Positions 7,181-16,233 of a stretch of 39,182 nt of DNA are shown piece after piece. Source of the stretch: Gemmatimonadales bacterium UBA2975 (GTDB lineage Bacteria; Gemmatimonadota; Gemmatimonadetes; Longimicrobiales; Gaopeijiaceae); assembly GCA_002348265.1 (NCBI GenBank), contig DEAT01000087.1, positions 1 through 39,182 on the forward strand, given 5' to 3'. The notes beneath the pieces were generated by a model. It searched no databases. It was not told where the DNA came from and was given only the letters and a program-made list of their open reading frames with translations. Both the position numbers and the translations under genes were made by a program. The first letter of the stretch is position 1, and each line of letters opens with the position of its first letter.

Positions 7181-9634
7181 TCAACCGACCACGAAATTTA
7201 CTAGTCGGCCCGGAACGTGGATCACCCTTCTTTCCTCTTTCCCTTCTATATGCCTCCTGACGTTCTCTTCCGCACGCGCGGCAGCAATCACCTCACTTTC
7301 CTGCTCATTCTTCTCTATGCTGATTGTCGCCCGGAGCTTTCCATTGACCTGAATTGCCACATTCACGGTTGTCTCCACTAGCTTGGCTACGTCAAACTCG
7401 GGCCAATTCGCCCCATCAAAAATGCTACTGGCATGCCCCAAGCGTTCCCAGAGTTCTTCGGCCATATGTGGCGCGAACGGGGCCACCATCACAACTAACG
7501 GCTCCACCTCCTCTCGCACCGCAACGCGACCGCCTGCTCGGATCACATTCAAGCACTCCATCATAGCCGCAATCGCCGTGTTATAACCGAGGTCCGGAAT
7601 CTGCTCGGTAACCTGTCTAATCGTCTGGTGGACCTTCCGTTCGACATCCGTGTCAGTTTCACCGGTTCGTGCTGAAATGACCGTGTCCCATAGCCGATGG
7701 AGAAAGCCGAACGGACCCTGAATGCCTTGTGGACGATAGTCTCCACCTTCCTCGAACGGACCGAGAAACATCAGGTAAGTCCGGAAGGTGTCCGCACCAA
7801 ACTCCTCAATGATCGGGTCAGGGACGATCACGTTGCCCTTGCTCTTCGACATCTTCGCTCCGTCTGCGATGATCAGACCGTGCGCACGAAATGTCTTGTA
7901 AGGCTCCTCAAAGTCGATATGACCCAGGTCCTTCAAGACCATCGTGATAAATCGCGAATAAAGCAGGTGAAGAACTGCGTGCTCGTTACCTCCTATGTAT
8001 GCGTCTACAGGAAGCCACCGACTAGTAACCGCTGAGTCAAAGGGCTCGCTGTCCAAGTCAGTCGAAGGATATCGGATGAAGTACCACCCGGAATCTAGGA
8101 AGGTGTCTGAAACGTCAGTCTCACGACGCGCTTCGGCACCGCACTCTGGACATGTAGTTCGGTACCAAGCTTCTACGCGAGCAAGCGGACTGACACCGGA
8201 CTCGTCCGGCCTGAAATCCTCTACGCGAGGCAAAACAACCGGTAGATCAGATTCTGGCACAGCAACGGGCCCACACAAGTCGCAGTGCACAATGGGAATT
8301 GGCGGCCCCCAATAACGCTGTCTTGAGATACACCAGTCATGTAGGCGAAAGTTTACTCTCGCGTCACCCCAGCCCCTTTCGGAGGCCCATGCGGTCACAA
8401 CTTCGACTGCCTCACTTACGTCAGTTCCATTGAATGGTCCTGAGTTGATTAGGCTCCCTGGTCCAACGTACGCCTCTTCCAGCGGGGTCTCTGAAGAATC
8501 ACCCGGCCCTAAAACCACCCTGACAATCGGGAGTGCGAACTGTTCCGCAAACTCAAAGTCTCGGGAGTCGTGTCCAGGCACGGCCATTATCGCTCCCGTC
8601 CCATACTCCATGAGTACGTAGTCGGCGATCCAGATCGGAATCATTTCGCCCGTCGCCGGATTACGGCAAAAGCCACCCGTCGGGACACCCGTCTTCGTCT
8701 TATCTGACTTCTGTCGGGCGACTAGATCTCTTTGGGCCGCGGCCTCCACATAGTCAGACACATGACCAAGCATCTCCTCCTCGGTAACGCTCTGGACGAG
8801 TGGGTGCTCAGGAGATAGCACGACATAGGTCGCTCCAAATACGGTGTCGGGGCGAGTCGTGTACACCTCGATGTGTGTACCCGTCTCATCTCCATCCTCG
8901 TCAACCACTGGGAAACGCAATTGAGCGCCAGTACTGCGACCAATCCAATTTCTCTGGGCCTTTAAAGTCGTTTCCGACCAGTCTATATGGTCTAGATTGT
9001 CCAGAAGGCGCTGCGCATAGTCCGTGATCCGAAAGAACCACTGCGCTATCCGCCTTTGCTCTACCGGTGTTGTACAGCGCTCGCATTCCCCACCCACGAC
9101 CTGCTCATTAGCCAGAACCGTCATGCATGACGGGCACCAGTTAACCGGTGCCTCTTTTCGCTCAGCGAGCCCTGCCTTGAAAAACTGGAGAAAGATCCAC
9201 TGCGTCCACTTGTAGTAGGTCGGATCCGTCGTATCTACCGAATGCTCCCAGTCGAACATGCCTCCGATTCGTCTCAGTTGTCTCGTGAAGTTCTTCACGT
9301 TCGACGGAATCAGATCCATCGGATGCGTACCGACTTTTAGCGCGAAGTTCTCAGAGTGGATACCAAACGCGTCAAAGCCCATAGGCTCGAACACACTCTT
9401 ACCGCAAAGGCGTTGATATCGCCCATAAACGTCGGCTCCCGTGAATGCATAAATATTGCCTACGTGCAATCCCTCGGCCGAGGGGTACGGGAACATCATT
9501 AGATTGTAGAAAGGGTCCTTCGCGCTCTCTAATTCCTCACGTGTATGCGTGTTAGTGCCGCGCTCCTCCCAGAGCCGCTGCCACTTCTCTTCCACTTCAG
9601 ACGGTATGTACCCGTCCTTGTCTAGATTCGCCAT
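7181..9634 (-). CDS. leuS: Leucyl-tRNA synthetase
   Basis: Charges tRNA-Leu with leucine in the cytoplasm. The 817-residue protein has the full class Ia layout: N-terminal FPYPSAEGLHVGN (signature HVGN at 57-60 in place of the usual HIGH-type ending in H), a zinc-type WCPSC...CERC pair around 166-187, a CP1 editing domain with TTRPDTVFGATY (259-270) and AVPGHDSRDFEFA (editing Asp near 356-359), CISRQRYWGPPIP (435-447), KMSKSKGN (594-601) and a C-terminal anticodon-binding domain. The window also carries two tRNA-Leu genes. It is the first gene of the leuS-tkt-thrC-thrB run. The 261-nt leader shows no T-box I can recognise. Confidence 0.98.
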   Translation of the reverse strand: MANLDKDGYIPSEVEEKWQRLWEERGTNTHTREELESAKDPFYNLMMFPYPSAEGLHVGNIYAFTGADVYGRYQRLCGKSVFEPMGFDAFGIHSENFALKVGTHPMDLIPSNVKNFTRQLRRIGGMFDWEHSVDTTDPTYYKWTQWIFLQFFKAGLAERKEAPVNWCPSCMTVLANEQVVGGECERCTTPVEQRRIAQWFFRITDYAQRLLDNLDHIDWSETTLKAQRNWIGRSTGAQLRFPVVDEDGDETGTHIEVYTTRPDTVFGATYVVLSPEHPLVQSVTEEEMLGHVSDYVEAAAQRDLVARQKSDKTKTGVPTGGFCRNPATGEMIPIWIADYVLMEYGTGAIMAVPGHDSRDFEFAEQFALPIVRVVLGPGDSSETPLEEAYVGPGSLINSGPFNGTDVSEAVEVVTAWASERGWGDARVNFRLHDWCISRQRYWGPPIPIVHCDLCGPVAVPESDLPVVLPRVEDFRPDESGVSPLARVEAWYRTTCPECGAEARRETDVSDTFLDSGWYFIRYPSTDLDSEPFDSAVTSRWLPVDAYIGGNEHAVLHLLYSRFITMVLKDLGHIDFEEPYKTFRAHGLIIADGAKMSKSKGNVIVPDPIIEEFGADTFRTYLMFLGPFEEGGDYRPQGIQGPFGFLHRLWDTVISARTGETDTDVERKVHQTIRQVTEQIPDLGYNTAIAAMMECLNVIRAGGRVAVREEVEPLVVMVAPFAPHMAEELWERLGHASSIFDGANWPEFDVAKLVETTVNVAIQVNGKLRATISIEKNEQESEVIAAARAEENVRRHIEGKEERRVIHVPGRLVNFVVG

Positions 9635-9895
9635 GAATGCTGAGCGGGATACCCGTATCTGATCGCTGCTATTGAGGGCGCAACGCCAAGGTAACAGGGC
9701 GCCGCGAAGCGAAGGGCAAACCTACACGGCTCAGTAAGCCCACCCAAGGGGGGGGAGAGACTTTTCAACCTCCAAAACACAAGATGGTATTCATAGGGAT
9801 CGCCACATTTTCGGTTTGGACTCTGGTGCGACAATTTATGAAAGTGTCCATGGATCCATCTGCAAAGTGCTTAGGATCATGTATCTTCTGCGACC
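9635..9895. promoter_or_regulatory. Divergent promoter region, leuS / ABC exporter
   Basis: This 261-nt gap separates divergent leuS (-) and the ABC exporter (+) and must hold both promoters, although I cannot fix either one. It contains an uninterrupted run of eight G at 9748-9755 and an AT-rich patch near 9830-9842 (ACAATTTATGAAA). No riboswitch or T-box consensus was recognised. Confidence 0.35.
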
Positions 9896-11680
9896 ATGTC
9901 AAACCCGAAGAAAAAGATCTCGGGCGCAAGCCTGCGGCACGCTTTTGAAGAGATCATCTGGCCGCGCAAGAAACTGGTCGGGCTTGGCCTAGCACTAATC
10001 CTAGTCAACAGGTTTGCTGGCCTAGTGCTCCCCGCTGCCTCGAAATATCTCATCGACGGAGCTATACCCGGTGCATCCGAGGTCGGAACAAATCCGCTAG
10101 GTCTGAGCAGCGTGCCCGATGCACAAGTAGTTCTTGGCGCCGTAGCAATAGCAATCTTGTTCCAAGCCTCGACATCGTACGCACTTACAATTCTCCTCAG
10201 TGTAGAGGCACAACATCTAATCGCGAATCTACGGGCCCAGGTTCAGAAACATGTGATTCAGCTCCCCGTGAACGTCTTCGATGACAACAAGTCTGGAGAA
10301 CTGGTGTCGAGAATCATGGACGATGTCGAAGGAGTCCGAAATCTTGTTGGTACCGGACTAGTCCAGCTAGTCGGCGGGACTGTGACGGCCATAGTTGCAT
10401 TCTCCTTTCTAGTGCGCATTAACACGGTTATGACCGCAATTGCACTCGTTCCCCTTGCCGCCTTCGCCTTCGTATCCATAAAGGCTTTCCAGACGTTAAG
10501 ACCTGCGTTCCGTGAGCGCGGCAAAATTCGAGCAGACGTAACCGGCCGCTTGACTGAAGCGCTTGGGGGAATCCGCGTGATAAAGGGCTTTCACGCAATC
10601 GACAAAGAGGGAGAAATATTCGTCGACGGCGTTATGCGGATCTTCGACAACGTGAAGACAACGCTCACCACGCAAAGCTTGATCGCAAGCCTTGGGACCT
10701 TTTTCATGGGTATGGCCAGCGTGCTCATCCTCGGATATGGAAGCTGGCTAATCGGTGAAGGTCGGCTATCTCCAGGAGATCTGGTCTCCTTCATCCTCTT
10801 CCTCGGTGTCATGATCGCCCCAGTCATCCAAATGGCCAACATAGGCACACAGATGACAGAAGCGTTCGCAGGACTAGACCGCACTTCAGAATTACTAAGT
10901 TGGCCACAAGAGGACGACGACCCCGCTAGAACCGAGACTATGCCCCCCGTCGCCGGGCACATAGTCTTCCACGATGTCTACTTCCAGTACGAAGTGAACA
11001 AACCCGTTTTGCAGGGGATTTCATTTGAAGCCACTCCGGGAATGGTAGTGGCGCTAGTCGGAAGTTCGGGCTCAGGAAAGTCGACCATAGCCGGCTTAGC
11101 TGCGTCCTTTTTGACCCCAGACGCTGGGCGAGTAGTGGTTGATGGCGTTGACCTGCGCACCATTAAGCTGGCAAGCTATCGAAAACAACTAGGCCTAGTA
11201 TTCCAAGAGGACTTCCTTTTCGACGGTACAATCCGAGAAAATCTCAGATTTGCCCGACCCTCAGCATCCGACGCCGAGATCGATGACGCAGCGAGCAAGG
11301 CTTATGTGACTGAGTTTTCCGATCGCTTTCCTGATAATCTTGAAACAGTAATCGGGGAGCGGGGCGTCAAGCTTTCAGGAGGACAACGCCAGCGCGTAAC
11401 GATCGCCCGCGCGTTACTTGCAAACCCGAGGATTCTGCTTCTCGATGAGGCGACCTCGTCCCTCGACACTGAAAGCGAAGCACTCATTCAGGCCAGTCTA
11501 GACGATCTATTACGTGATCGCACAACCATCGTGATTGCTCACCGACTGACAACGATTCAGCGAGCCGACCTAATCCTTGTTTTGGAAAACGGTGAAATCG
11601 TCGAACGAGGACGGCACGAAGTTCTAATGGGCATGAAGGGACGATATCGTCAGCTCTATACAGTGCAGGCACGCATCTAA
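9896..11680 (+). CDS. MsbA-like ABC exporter (fused permease-ATPase)
   Basis: A 594-residue half-transporter expected to work as a homodimer in the inner membrane. Residues about 20-335 form the six-helix type I exporter membrane domain; residues 350-594 form the ATPase. The nucleotide-binding motifs are intact: Walker A GSSGSGKS (389-396), Q-loop VFQE (435-438), signature LSGGQ (493-497), Walker B ILLLDE (513-518) and H-loop H549. Lipid (MsbA-like), peptide or drug export are all possible; sequence does not decide. No neighbour gives a substrate. It is divergent from leuS and convergent with the lipoprotein gene that ends 40 nt downstream. Confidence 0.93.
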   Translation: MSNPKKKISGASLRHAFEEIIWPRKKLVGLGLALILVNRFAGLVLPAASKYLIDGAIPGASEVGTNPLGLSSVPDAQVVLGAVAIAILFQASTSYALTILLSVEAQHLIANLRAQVQKHVIQLPVNVFDDNKSGELVSRIMDDVEGVRNLVGTGLVQLVGGTVTAIVAFSFLVRINTVMTAIALVPLAAFAFVSIKAFQTLRPAFRERGKIRADVTGRLTEALGGIRVIKGFHAIDKEGEIFVDGVMRIFDNVKTTLTTQSLIASLGTFFMGMASVLILGYGSWLIGEGRLSPGDLVSFILFLGVMIAPVIQMANIGTQMTEAFAGLDRTSELLSWPQEDDDPARTETMPPVAGHIVFHDVYFQYEVNKPVLQGISFEATPGMVVALVGSSGSGKSTIAGLAASFLTPDAGRVVVDGVDLRTIKLASYRKQLGLVFQEDFLFDGTIRENLRFARPSASDAEIDDAASKAYVTEFSDRFPDNLETVIGERGVKLSGGQRQRVTIARALLANPRILLLDEATSSLDTESEALIQASLDDLLRDRTTIVIAHRLTTIQRADLILVLENGEIVERGRHEVLMGMKGRYRQLYTVQARI

Positions 11681-11720
11681 CTAGTCGGTCCACTTGCACA
11701 CCGGTGTTACACAGCCGTTG

Positions 11721-12473
11721 TCAACTCGCAGTTCGTAGACTTGTGGATCCTGTGTCCCGGTCGAGTGCGAGACCGCCTTCCCAAGCGCAACCAGTTCGCA
11801 CCACTCCCCCAACATCTAGAGAGGCAGTCCACGTATATAGCGAGCCAGACACCGAATCAACGCAAGACGCACGAATGAGTTCAAGCCTTAGCCGAACAGT
11901 CTCAGGTCCATCCGACTCGCCCTCAAATCGCCAACCGTTATCGATTGGCATTGGGGGCGCTTCACTGAAGATCGTAGAGGGAATTTCTGGAGTGGCCAGC
12001 GTGATCCGATCGGAAAGTACCCGAACGTGCCAGAACGGATCATGACCGCTCGCTCTATAGGCAACGCCAAGGAGTGAGTCCTCACACCCTAGTCCTTCTC
12101 CTACAGGCTCAGCCCTAAGCAGGTTTACCAACCTCACCTGACCTGGATACCTAGCGCTAGGACCTGATCTGGAAGCTTCCTCATACTCACTATCAGCCTC
12201 TACGAACAACGGCTGGTATGGCTCTGAAGTAAGAGCTCCATAGGCATCTAGAATGGATTTCACCGGCACGGCCCAAAGCTCTGTATTCTCTGCACAAGGC
12301 TTAAAAGTTCGTACCTCGGGTCCCATAACAAGGATACCCTGCACGATGCCACCACTTAAGGTGGGAATCCGCTCCGCGGCCTCTATCGATGAAGAGGGGT
12401 CTAGATCTCTGCTCGATTCCTCGAGACAACCGACTGCAGTAATAGCAGCAACCAACCAAAGTCCCTGTTTCAC
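11721..12473 (-). CDS. Lipoprotein with COG3650-like domain
   Basis: The N-terminus is a lipoprotein signal peptide (about residues 1-14) ending in the lipobox TAVGC, so the mature protein is probably lipid-anchored in the envelope. The C-terminal half has a pattern I associate with the COG3650/META-like envelope proteins: YRASGHDPFWHVRV near residue 140, ITLATPEIPS, and a C-terminal ASCVDSVSGSLYTWTA...GCAW segment with two cysteines that could pair. The function of that family is not established. The start is GTG at 12473 with no obvious Shine-Dalgarno. It follows the barrel-like gene on the same strand, and the two are probably co-transcribed. Confidence 0.7.
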   Translation of the reverse strand: MKQGLWLVAAITAVGCLEESSRDLDPSSSIEAAERIPTLSGGIVQGILVMGPEVRTFKPCAENTELWAVPVKSILDAYGALTSEPYQPLFVEADSEYEEASRSGPSARYPGQVRLVNLLRAEPVGEGLGCEDSLLGVAYRASGHDPFWHVRVLSDRITLATPEIPSTIFSEAPPMPIDNGWRFEGESDGPETVRLRLELIRASCVDSVSGSLYTWTASLDVGGVVRTGCAWEGGLALDRDTGSTSLRTAS

Positions 12474-12559
12474 AACATGTGTTCGCGTTTTGATTTTTTC
12501 ACTCCGTCCTCAGGAGCAACCCTTTACTGGTTGATTAAGAATAGCTTCCGCAGAGGTAA

Positions 12560-13054
12560 TCATTTACCAATCACGAAGCCCCCTTTAAAGTTGACAAGGC
12601 GAGTGTCGACACTGGGGAGTCTGGGCTCATCCTTGCTTAAATTCACCGAACCCTCAAAAAAGACTGAGCCCACTTCTAGCCCTAAGCCAACGAAAAACCT
12701 TGTGTCACTAGGGTGCCGACCTTCTTCTCCTATCTGCCCAGTTTTGCGCTGGACACCCAAAATTCCGTAGGGTGATATAAGAGGGACAGGGAGGCTAACC
12801 TTCCCGAACACTGAACCCGTCCAGTAGCTATTTGTTGGGTAGTAATACGTGGCCGATCCGTAAACCCCAACCGGAAGCAAAGGAAGCTCGACACCCACTC
12901 GACCGCCAACGCCAAAATCTCCTTCAAGGCTCGACAGTTGGTCGAGACTGGCGACCTTGGCCACATGACCCGCTAGCCTCATCTGAGCGTCCGCTGATCC
13001 CACGACAGTGGCAAGTACGCATAAAGCACTTAGTGCGCAGACAGAACGTCGCAT
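12560..13054 (-). CDS. Secreted outer-membrane beta-barrel-like protein
   Basis: A 164-residue protein with a classical signal peptide (MRRSVCALSALCVLATVVGSADAQ) and then alternating hydrophobic/polar strands rich in Gly, Tyr and Phe (VGVYGSATYYYPT, RFFVGLGLEVGSVFFEGSVN), typical of small outer-membrane barrels. No specific family is recognised. I chose the ATG at 13054 over the one at 13069, because AGGAGA lies 6 nt upstream of it and would otherwise be coding. The downstream gene encodes a lipoprotein, so this may be a two-gene envelope operon. Confidence 0.75.
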   Translation of the reverse strand: MRRSVCALSALCVLATVVGSADAQMRLAGHVAKVASLDQLSSLEGDFGVGGRVGVELPLLPVGVYGSATYYYPTNSYWTGSVFGKVSLPVPLISPYGILGVQRKTGQIGEEGRHPSDTRFFVGLGLEVGSVFFEGSVNLSKDEPRLPSVDTRLVNFKGGFVIGK

Positions 13055-13060
13055 GAAGCT

Positions 13061-13066
13061 TCTCCT
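13061..13066 (-). promoter_or_regulatory. Ribosome binding site deciding barrel-protein start
   Basis: AGGAGA on the minus strand, 6 nt before the ATG at 13054. It overlaps the codons that the upstream ATG at 13069 would use. Confidence 0.7.
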
Positions 13067-13299
13067 CATATGGGACCCACGATTTTTTTGAAGCGCAATC
13101 TACTCGACATACCGAACTGTAACTTTCTGAAAAGGCTCTGTGACATAGTATTCAACATGAGTCTCACCAGTGTTCCGGATTGATCACTACGCGACAATCC
13201 TAACAATGAGCGCCAAAATCTCGATGACGGAATTCATGGCCAGACTACTCCGCGAATCTTGCGTACGCTTTCTACCTTAAGAGGGAGATCAGAAGCAGC

Positions 13300-13800
13300 A
13301 TGGCGAAGAAACAATCTTTCGACATATCAACTGCCGTAGACTTTCAGGAGGTCGACAACGCTGTCAACCAAGCGATCAAGGAGACCCAAACACGCTACGA
13401 TTTCAAAGGCACGACCTGTGAACTCGATTTCGATCGAGAAGCTGGATCAGTTAAGCTGGAGGCAGATGATCAGTTCCGTCTAGATCAACTTGTTAAAGTT
13501 TTCCGCGAAAAACTGAGCCGTAGGCAAGTTCCCTTGAAAAACATTGACGAAAGCACCGTTGACATCGGATCTCTCGGACGAGCCCGAATCACCATGGGCT
13601 TCAAGTCTGGCATCGATCAGGAGACAGCAAAGAAGATCTCCAAAGACATTAAGGCAAACGGTTTCAAAAAGGTTCAGGTTCAAATTCAAGGAGACGAGGT
13701 TCGTGTCACCTCTGCTTCACGAGACGAGCTACAATCTGTAATCAACTTCCTCAAACCACGTGATTACGGGGTTGAGTTGATGTTCGGCAACTACCGCTAA
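13300..13800 (+). CDS. yajQ: YajQ family nucleotide-binding protein (UPF0234)
   Basis: A 166-residue cytoplasmic protein that matches the YajQ family along its length: N-terminal SFDISTAVDFQEVDNAVNQA, then TRYDFKGT, and C-terminal SASRDELQSVINFLKPRDYG. Family members have two ferredoxin-like domains and bind nucleotides; one Xanthomonas homologue is known as a cyclic di-GMP effector. Its role here is inferred only from family. It is the first gene of a probable operon: the M23 peptidase gene begins 4 nt after its stop. Confidence 0.95.
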   Translation: MAKKQSFDISTAVDFQEVDNAVNQAIKETQTRYDFKGTTCELDFDREAGSVKLEADDQFRLDQLVKVFREKLSRRQVPLKNIDESTVDIGSLGRARITMGFKSGIDQETAKKISKDIKANGFKKVQVQIQGDEVRVTSASRDELQSVINFLKPRDYGVELMFGNYR

Positions 13801-13804
13801 TCGA

Positions 13805-14749
13805 ATGAACCCCCAGGTTTGTCTCCTTTCGCTGCTAGGCGCTCTCCTGCTATTAGCATGTTCAGAGGATAGTGCACCCGTGGATCTAGAGATCGACATT
13901 GAGACATCTAACTATCCAAAACTTACTTGGCCGGTCTCTGGGACAGACGGGCGTGACTGGACGATCAATAATTACGTCGACCTAGATCCCAGTTCGGGAA
14001 TGCTAGATTATCGTGGGGGCGCCAAGGTATACGACGGCCACAAAGGTGTAGACATAGATTCCCCCGACTTTCGAGCGATGGATAGAGGCTTCCCTATTCT
14101 CGCCGCAGCACCAGGTATAGTCTCGGGCCTTCGCGACGGGGAATACGACCGGAACATGAGCTGCGCTGGGCAATGGAATTACGTCGCGATCACCCACGCG
14201 GACGGATCTCGGGCGATATACGGTCACCTAAAGAAAGGTTCTGTTTCAGTATCGTTAGGGGATACCGTTTCGCTCCAGCAGATACTCGGCCTAATGGGTA
14301 GCTCAGGGTGCTCTACGCACCCACACCTGCACCTAGAGCTGCGATCAAGCACAGGTCAGGTTCTTGACCCCTTCGAATTGGGCTTGTGGATCGATCCACC
14401 CAAATACGACACACCTCTGACTTTCATGTCCATGAGCCTAAGGGACGGGCACATTAGCAGCATTGACGAAGTGAAGGACCCCCCAGCCGACGCAACGGAG
14501 TTGAGACTCGGCAGTAGACTCGGCATCGGTTTATCAATGGCAGGCGGAGGGCCAGGTGACCACATCGGCATCGAAATCACCGACGGAGATGGGATTCAAA
14601 GATACAATCTAGGCCGCACGTTCGAACGGATATGGCGACACACGTGGTGGTGGTGGAATGTTTTCACTGAGGGCTCCTTAGGAACATGGACAATCGAAAT
14701 CAGAGTCAATGGCGCTCTCGTCAACACTTCAACCGTCACAGTCAACTGA
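13805..14749 (+). CDS. M23 family metallopeptidase lipoprotein
   Basis: A 314-residue envelope protein with a lipoprotein signal (lipobox LLAC, Cys19). The M23 (LytM-like) domain spans about residues 75-195 with the zinc ligands visible: H79 and D83 in HKGVD, H141 in YGHL, and the HLH pair H174/H176. Active M23 enzymes cut peptide cross-links in peptidoglycan, so a wall-remodelling role is likely. The C-terminal ~110 residues (W-rich, IRVNGALVN at the end) look like an added beta-sandwich of unknown role. It starts 4 nt after yajQ without its own clear ribosome site. The amidase frame begins inside its 3' end. Confidence 0.9.
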   Translation: MNPQVCLLSLLGALLLLACSEDSAPVDLEIDIETSNYPKLTWPVSGTDGRDWTINNYVDLDPSSGMLDYRGGAKVYDGHKGVDIDSPDFRAMDRGFPILAAAPGIVSGLRDGEYDRNMSCAGQWNYVAITHADGSRAIYGHLKKGSVSVSLGDTVSLQQILGLMGSSGCSTHPHLHLELRSSTGQVLDPFELGLWIDPPKYDTPLTFMSMSLRDGHISSIDEVKDPPADATELRLGSRLGIGLSMAGGGPGDHIGIEITDGDGIQRYNLGRTFERIWRHTWWWWNVFTEGSLGTWTIEIRVNGALVNTSTVTVN

Positions 14750-16182
14750 CTGCTTCGAAAGAAGCTTCCGAGTTCCGGCGGTCGATCCGTGAAGCAGTAG
14801 AAGCACTACGTCGACGAGATATCACAGCTACAGATCTCGTACGCAGCGCGATCAAATGCCACGAAAAAAGGAATGTCTACCTTAACGCCTATAAGACCTT
14901 TGACGCCTCCGGCGCTATCAAACAGGCCAAGATGGCCGACGACATCTTAGATCGCGCAACCAAAACATCCGCCCTCAGTCTAGGGCCGCTTTGCGGTATC
15001 CCGATATCGGTAAAAGACATATACGGAACTTCCGGATTGCCCACATTTGCGGGGTCGAATCGTCAACTCCCTGAAAGTCGCTGGTCGCGTGATGCTTGGC
15101 TGGTCGCACGGGCAAGAAAAGCCGGTGCTGTAATAATGGGCAAGACCCACACCGTAGAATTTGCCTATGGCGGAGTCGGGCTAAACCCCAAGTCAGGAAC
15201 ACCGCGAAATCCTTGGGATTACGACGCAGACAGGATACCGGGTGGATCCTCCTGCGGCGCAGGAGTCAGTCTTTGGGAAGGATCAGCCATGATCGCACTG
15301 GGCTCTGACACAGGCGGCTCAATCAGAATCCCCGCATCGCTGACCGGGGTAGTAGGACACAAAACCACCAAAGGGCGATGGCCCACACAAGGTGTAGTCC
15401 AACTTAGTGCCACCTTCGACACCGTAGGTGCACTCACCCGAACTGTCGAAGATAGTGCTTGGTTCTTTGGTTCAGTTGACCCCTTTTGGGGTGACCCGTC
15501 CTCTCTCTTGGAGAAGCTCACGAAGACATCACTAGACGGAATCAGGATCGGTATCCCTGAGTGCTCGATTTGGGAGGCGTGCCAGAACGATCTGAGGAAC
15601 GTCCTAGAAACATCACTGACAGAATTGAAAGCGGCAGGAGCGCAAGTTCGACGAGACCGTGGCGCCTTGCTCGACAAAGCCGTTGATCTGTACTTGACCT
15701 GCGGCATCGGGAAGGCAGAACTAAGCGCATTTCTCAATACACATCTGCCCGCATGGATAGAAGAACTGCACCCAATAGTCGGAACTCGTCTTGAAGACCC
15801 CCATCCGCTGGATGGATCTGAACATCACGAGGCCCTCTTAAAACAGCGCCTCATCTCAGCGGAGGCCAGCGAGCTTTTCACAGACACAGATGTCTTGGTG
15901 TTGCCAGGACACCTCGTTACGCCTCCGCCAATAAAAGAAATCTCATCCGATCTTGAGGCTTACAGTCACATCAACTACACAACACTGAGAGCAACCTGTG
16001 CGGTGAATTTGCTTGGTCTATGTGCCATTTGTGTACCAGTAGGCCTAGACTCCACAGGCATGCCAGTGGGCCTTCAGCTGATCGGACGCGGTGGCGACGA
16101 CGAGAGGCTCTTGGGCATAGCCCTAGCGCTAGAGCGAAGCCTCGGCACCGCCGAAGCTCGTCTCGGATCGCCGCCCCACTGA
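14686..16182 (+). CDS. Amidase signature family enzyme
   Basis: Hydrolyses an amide bond by the Ser-cisSer-Lys mechanism. All three residues are present: K110 in PISVKD, S188 in GGSSCGAG and S212 in SDTGGSIRIP. Length (498 residues) and motifs fit stand-alone amidases. GatA is less likely, since no gatB/gatC lies nearby and the Gly-rich loop is GGSSCGAG rather than the usual GGSSGG. The only in-frame ATG before the conserved N-terminal helix is at 14686, which overlaps the M23 gene by 64 nt. No in-frame GTG or TTG was found in the overlap or just after, only CTG at 14746. The overlap therefore looks real or the start is non-canonical. No signal peptide, so probably cytoplasmic. Confidence 0.88.
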   Translation: MDNRNQSQWRSRQHFNRHSQLTASKEASEFRRSIREAVEALRRRDITATDLVRSAIKCHEKRNVYLNAYKTFDASGAIKQAKMADDILDRATKTSALSLGPLCGIPISVKDIYGTSGLPTFAGSNRQLPESRWSRDAWLVARARKAGAVIMGKTHTVEFAYGGVGLNPKSGTPRNPWDYDADRIPGGSSCGAGVSLWEGSAMIALGSDTGGSIRIPASLTGVVGHKTTKGRWPTQGVVQLSATFDTVGALTRTVEDSAWFFGSVDPFWGDPSSLLEKLTKTSLDGIRIGIPECSIWEACQNDLRNVLETSLTELKAAGAQVRRDRGALLDKAVDLYLTCGIGKAELSAFLNTHLPAWIEELHPIVGTRLEDPHPLDGSEHHEALLKQRLISAEASELFTDTDVLVLPGHLVTPPPIKEISSDLEAYSHINYTTLRATCAVNLLGLCAICVPVGLDSTGMPVGLQLIGRGGDDERLLGIALALERSLGTAEARLGSPPH

Positions 16183-16233
16183 GCCTTTAACCTCAAAGCT
16201 CTGAACAGATCCTGCCCCGAACCACTGCCTCAG

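Noticed and set aside
9635..9895. T-box or other amino-acid riboswitch upstream of leuS
   Set aside because: I found no T-box consensus bulge or antiterminator and no terminator hairpin with a T tract in the leader.
12480..12520. Terminator between the barrel-like gene and the lipoprotein gene
   Set aside because: The short CTCC/GGAG pairing is followed by A rather than T on the coding strand, so it does not look like an intrinsic terminator.
14686..16182. GatA subunit of the tRNA amidotransferase
   Set aside because: No gatB or gatC is nearby and the glycine loop differs from the usual GGSSGG, so a general amidase is the safer call.
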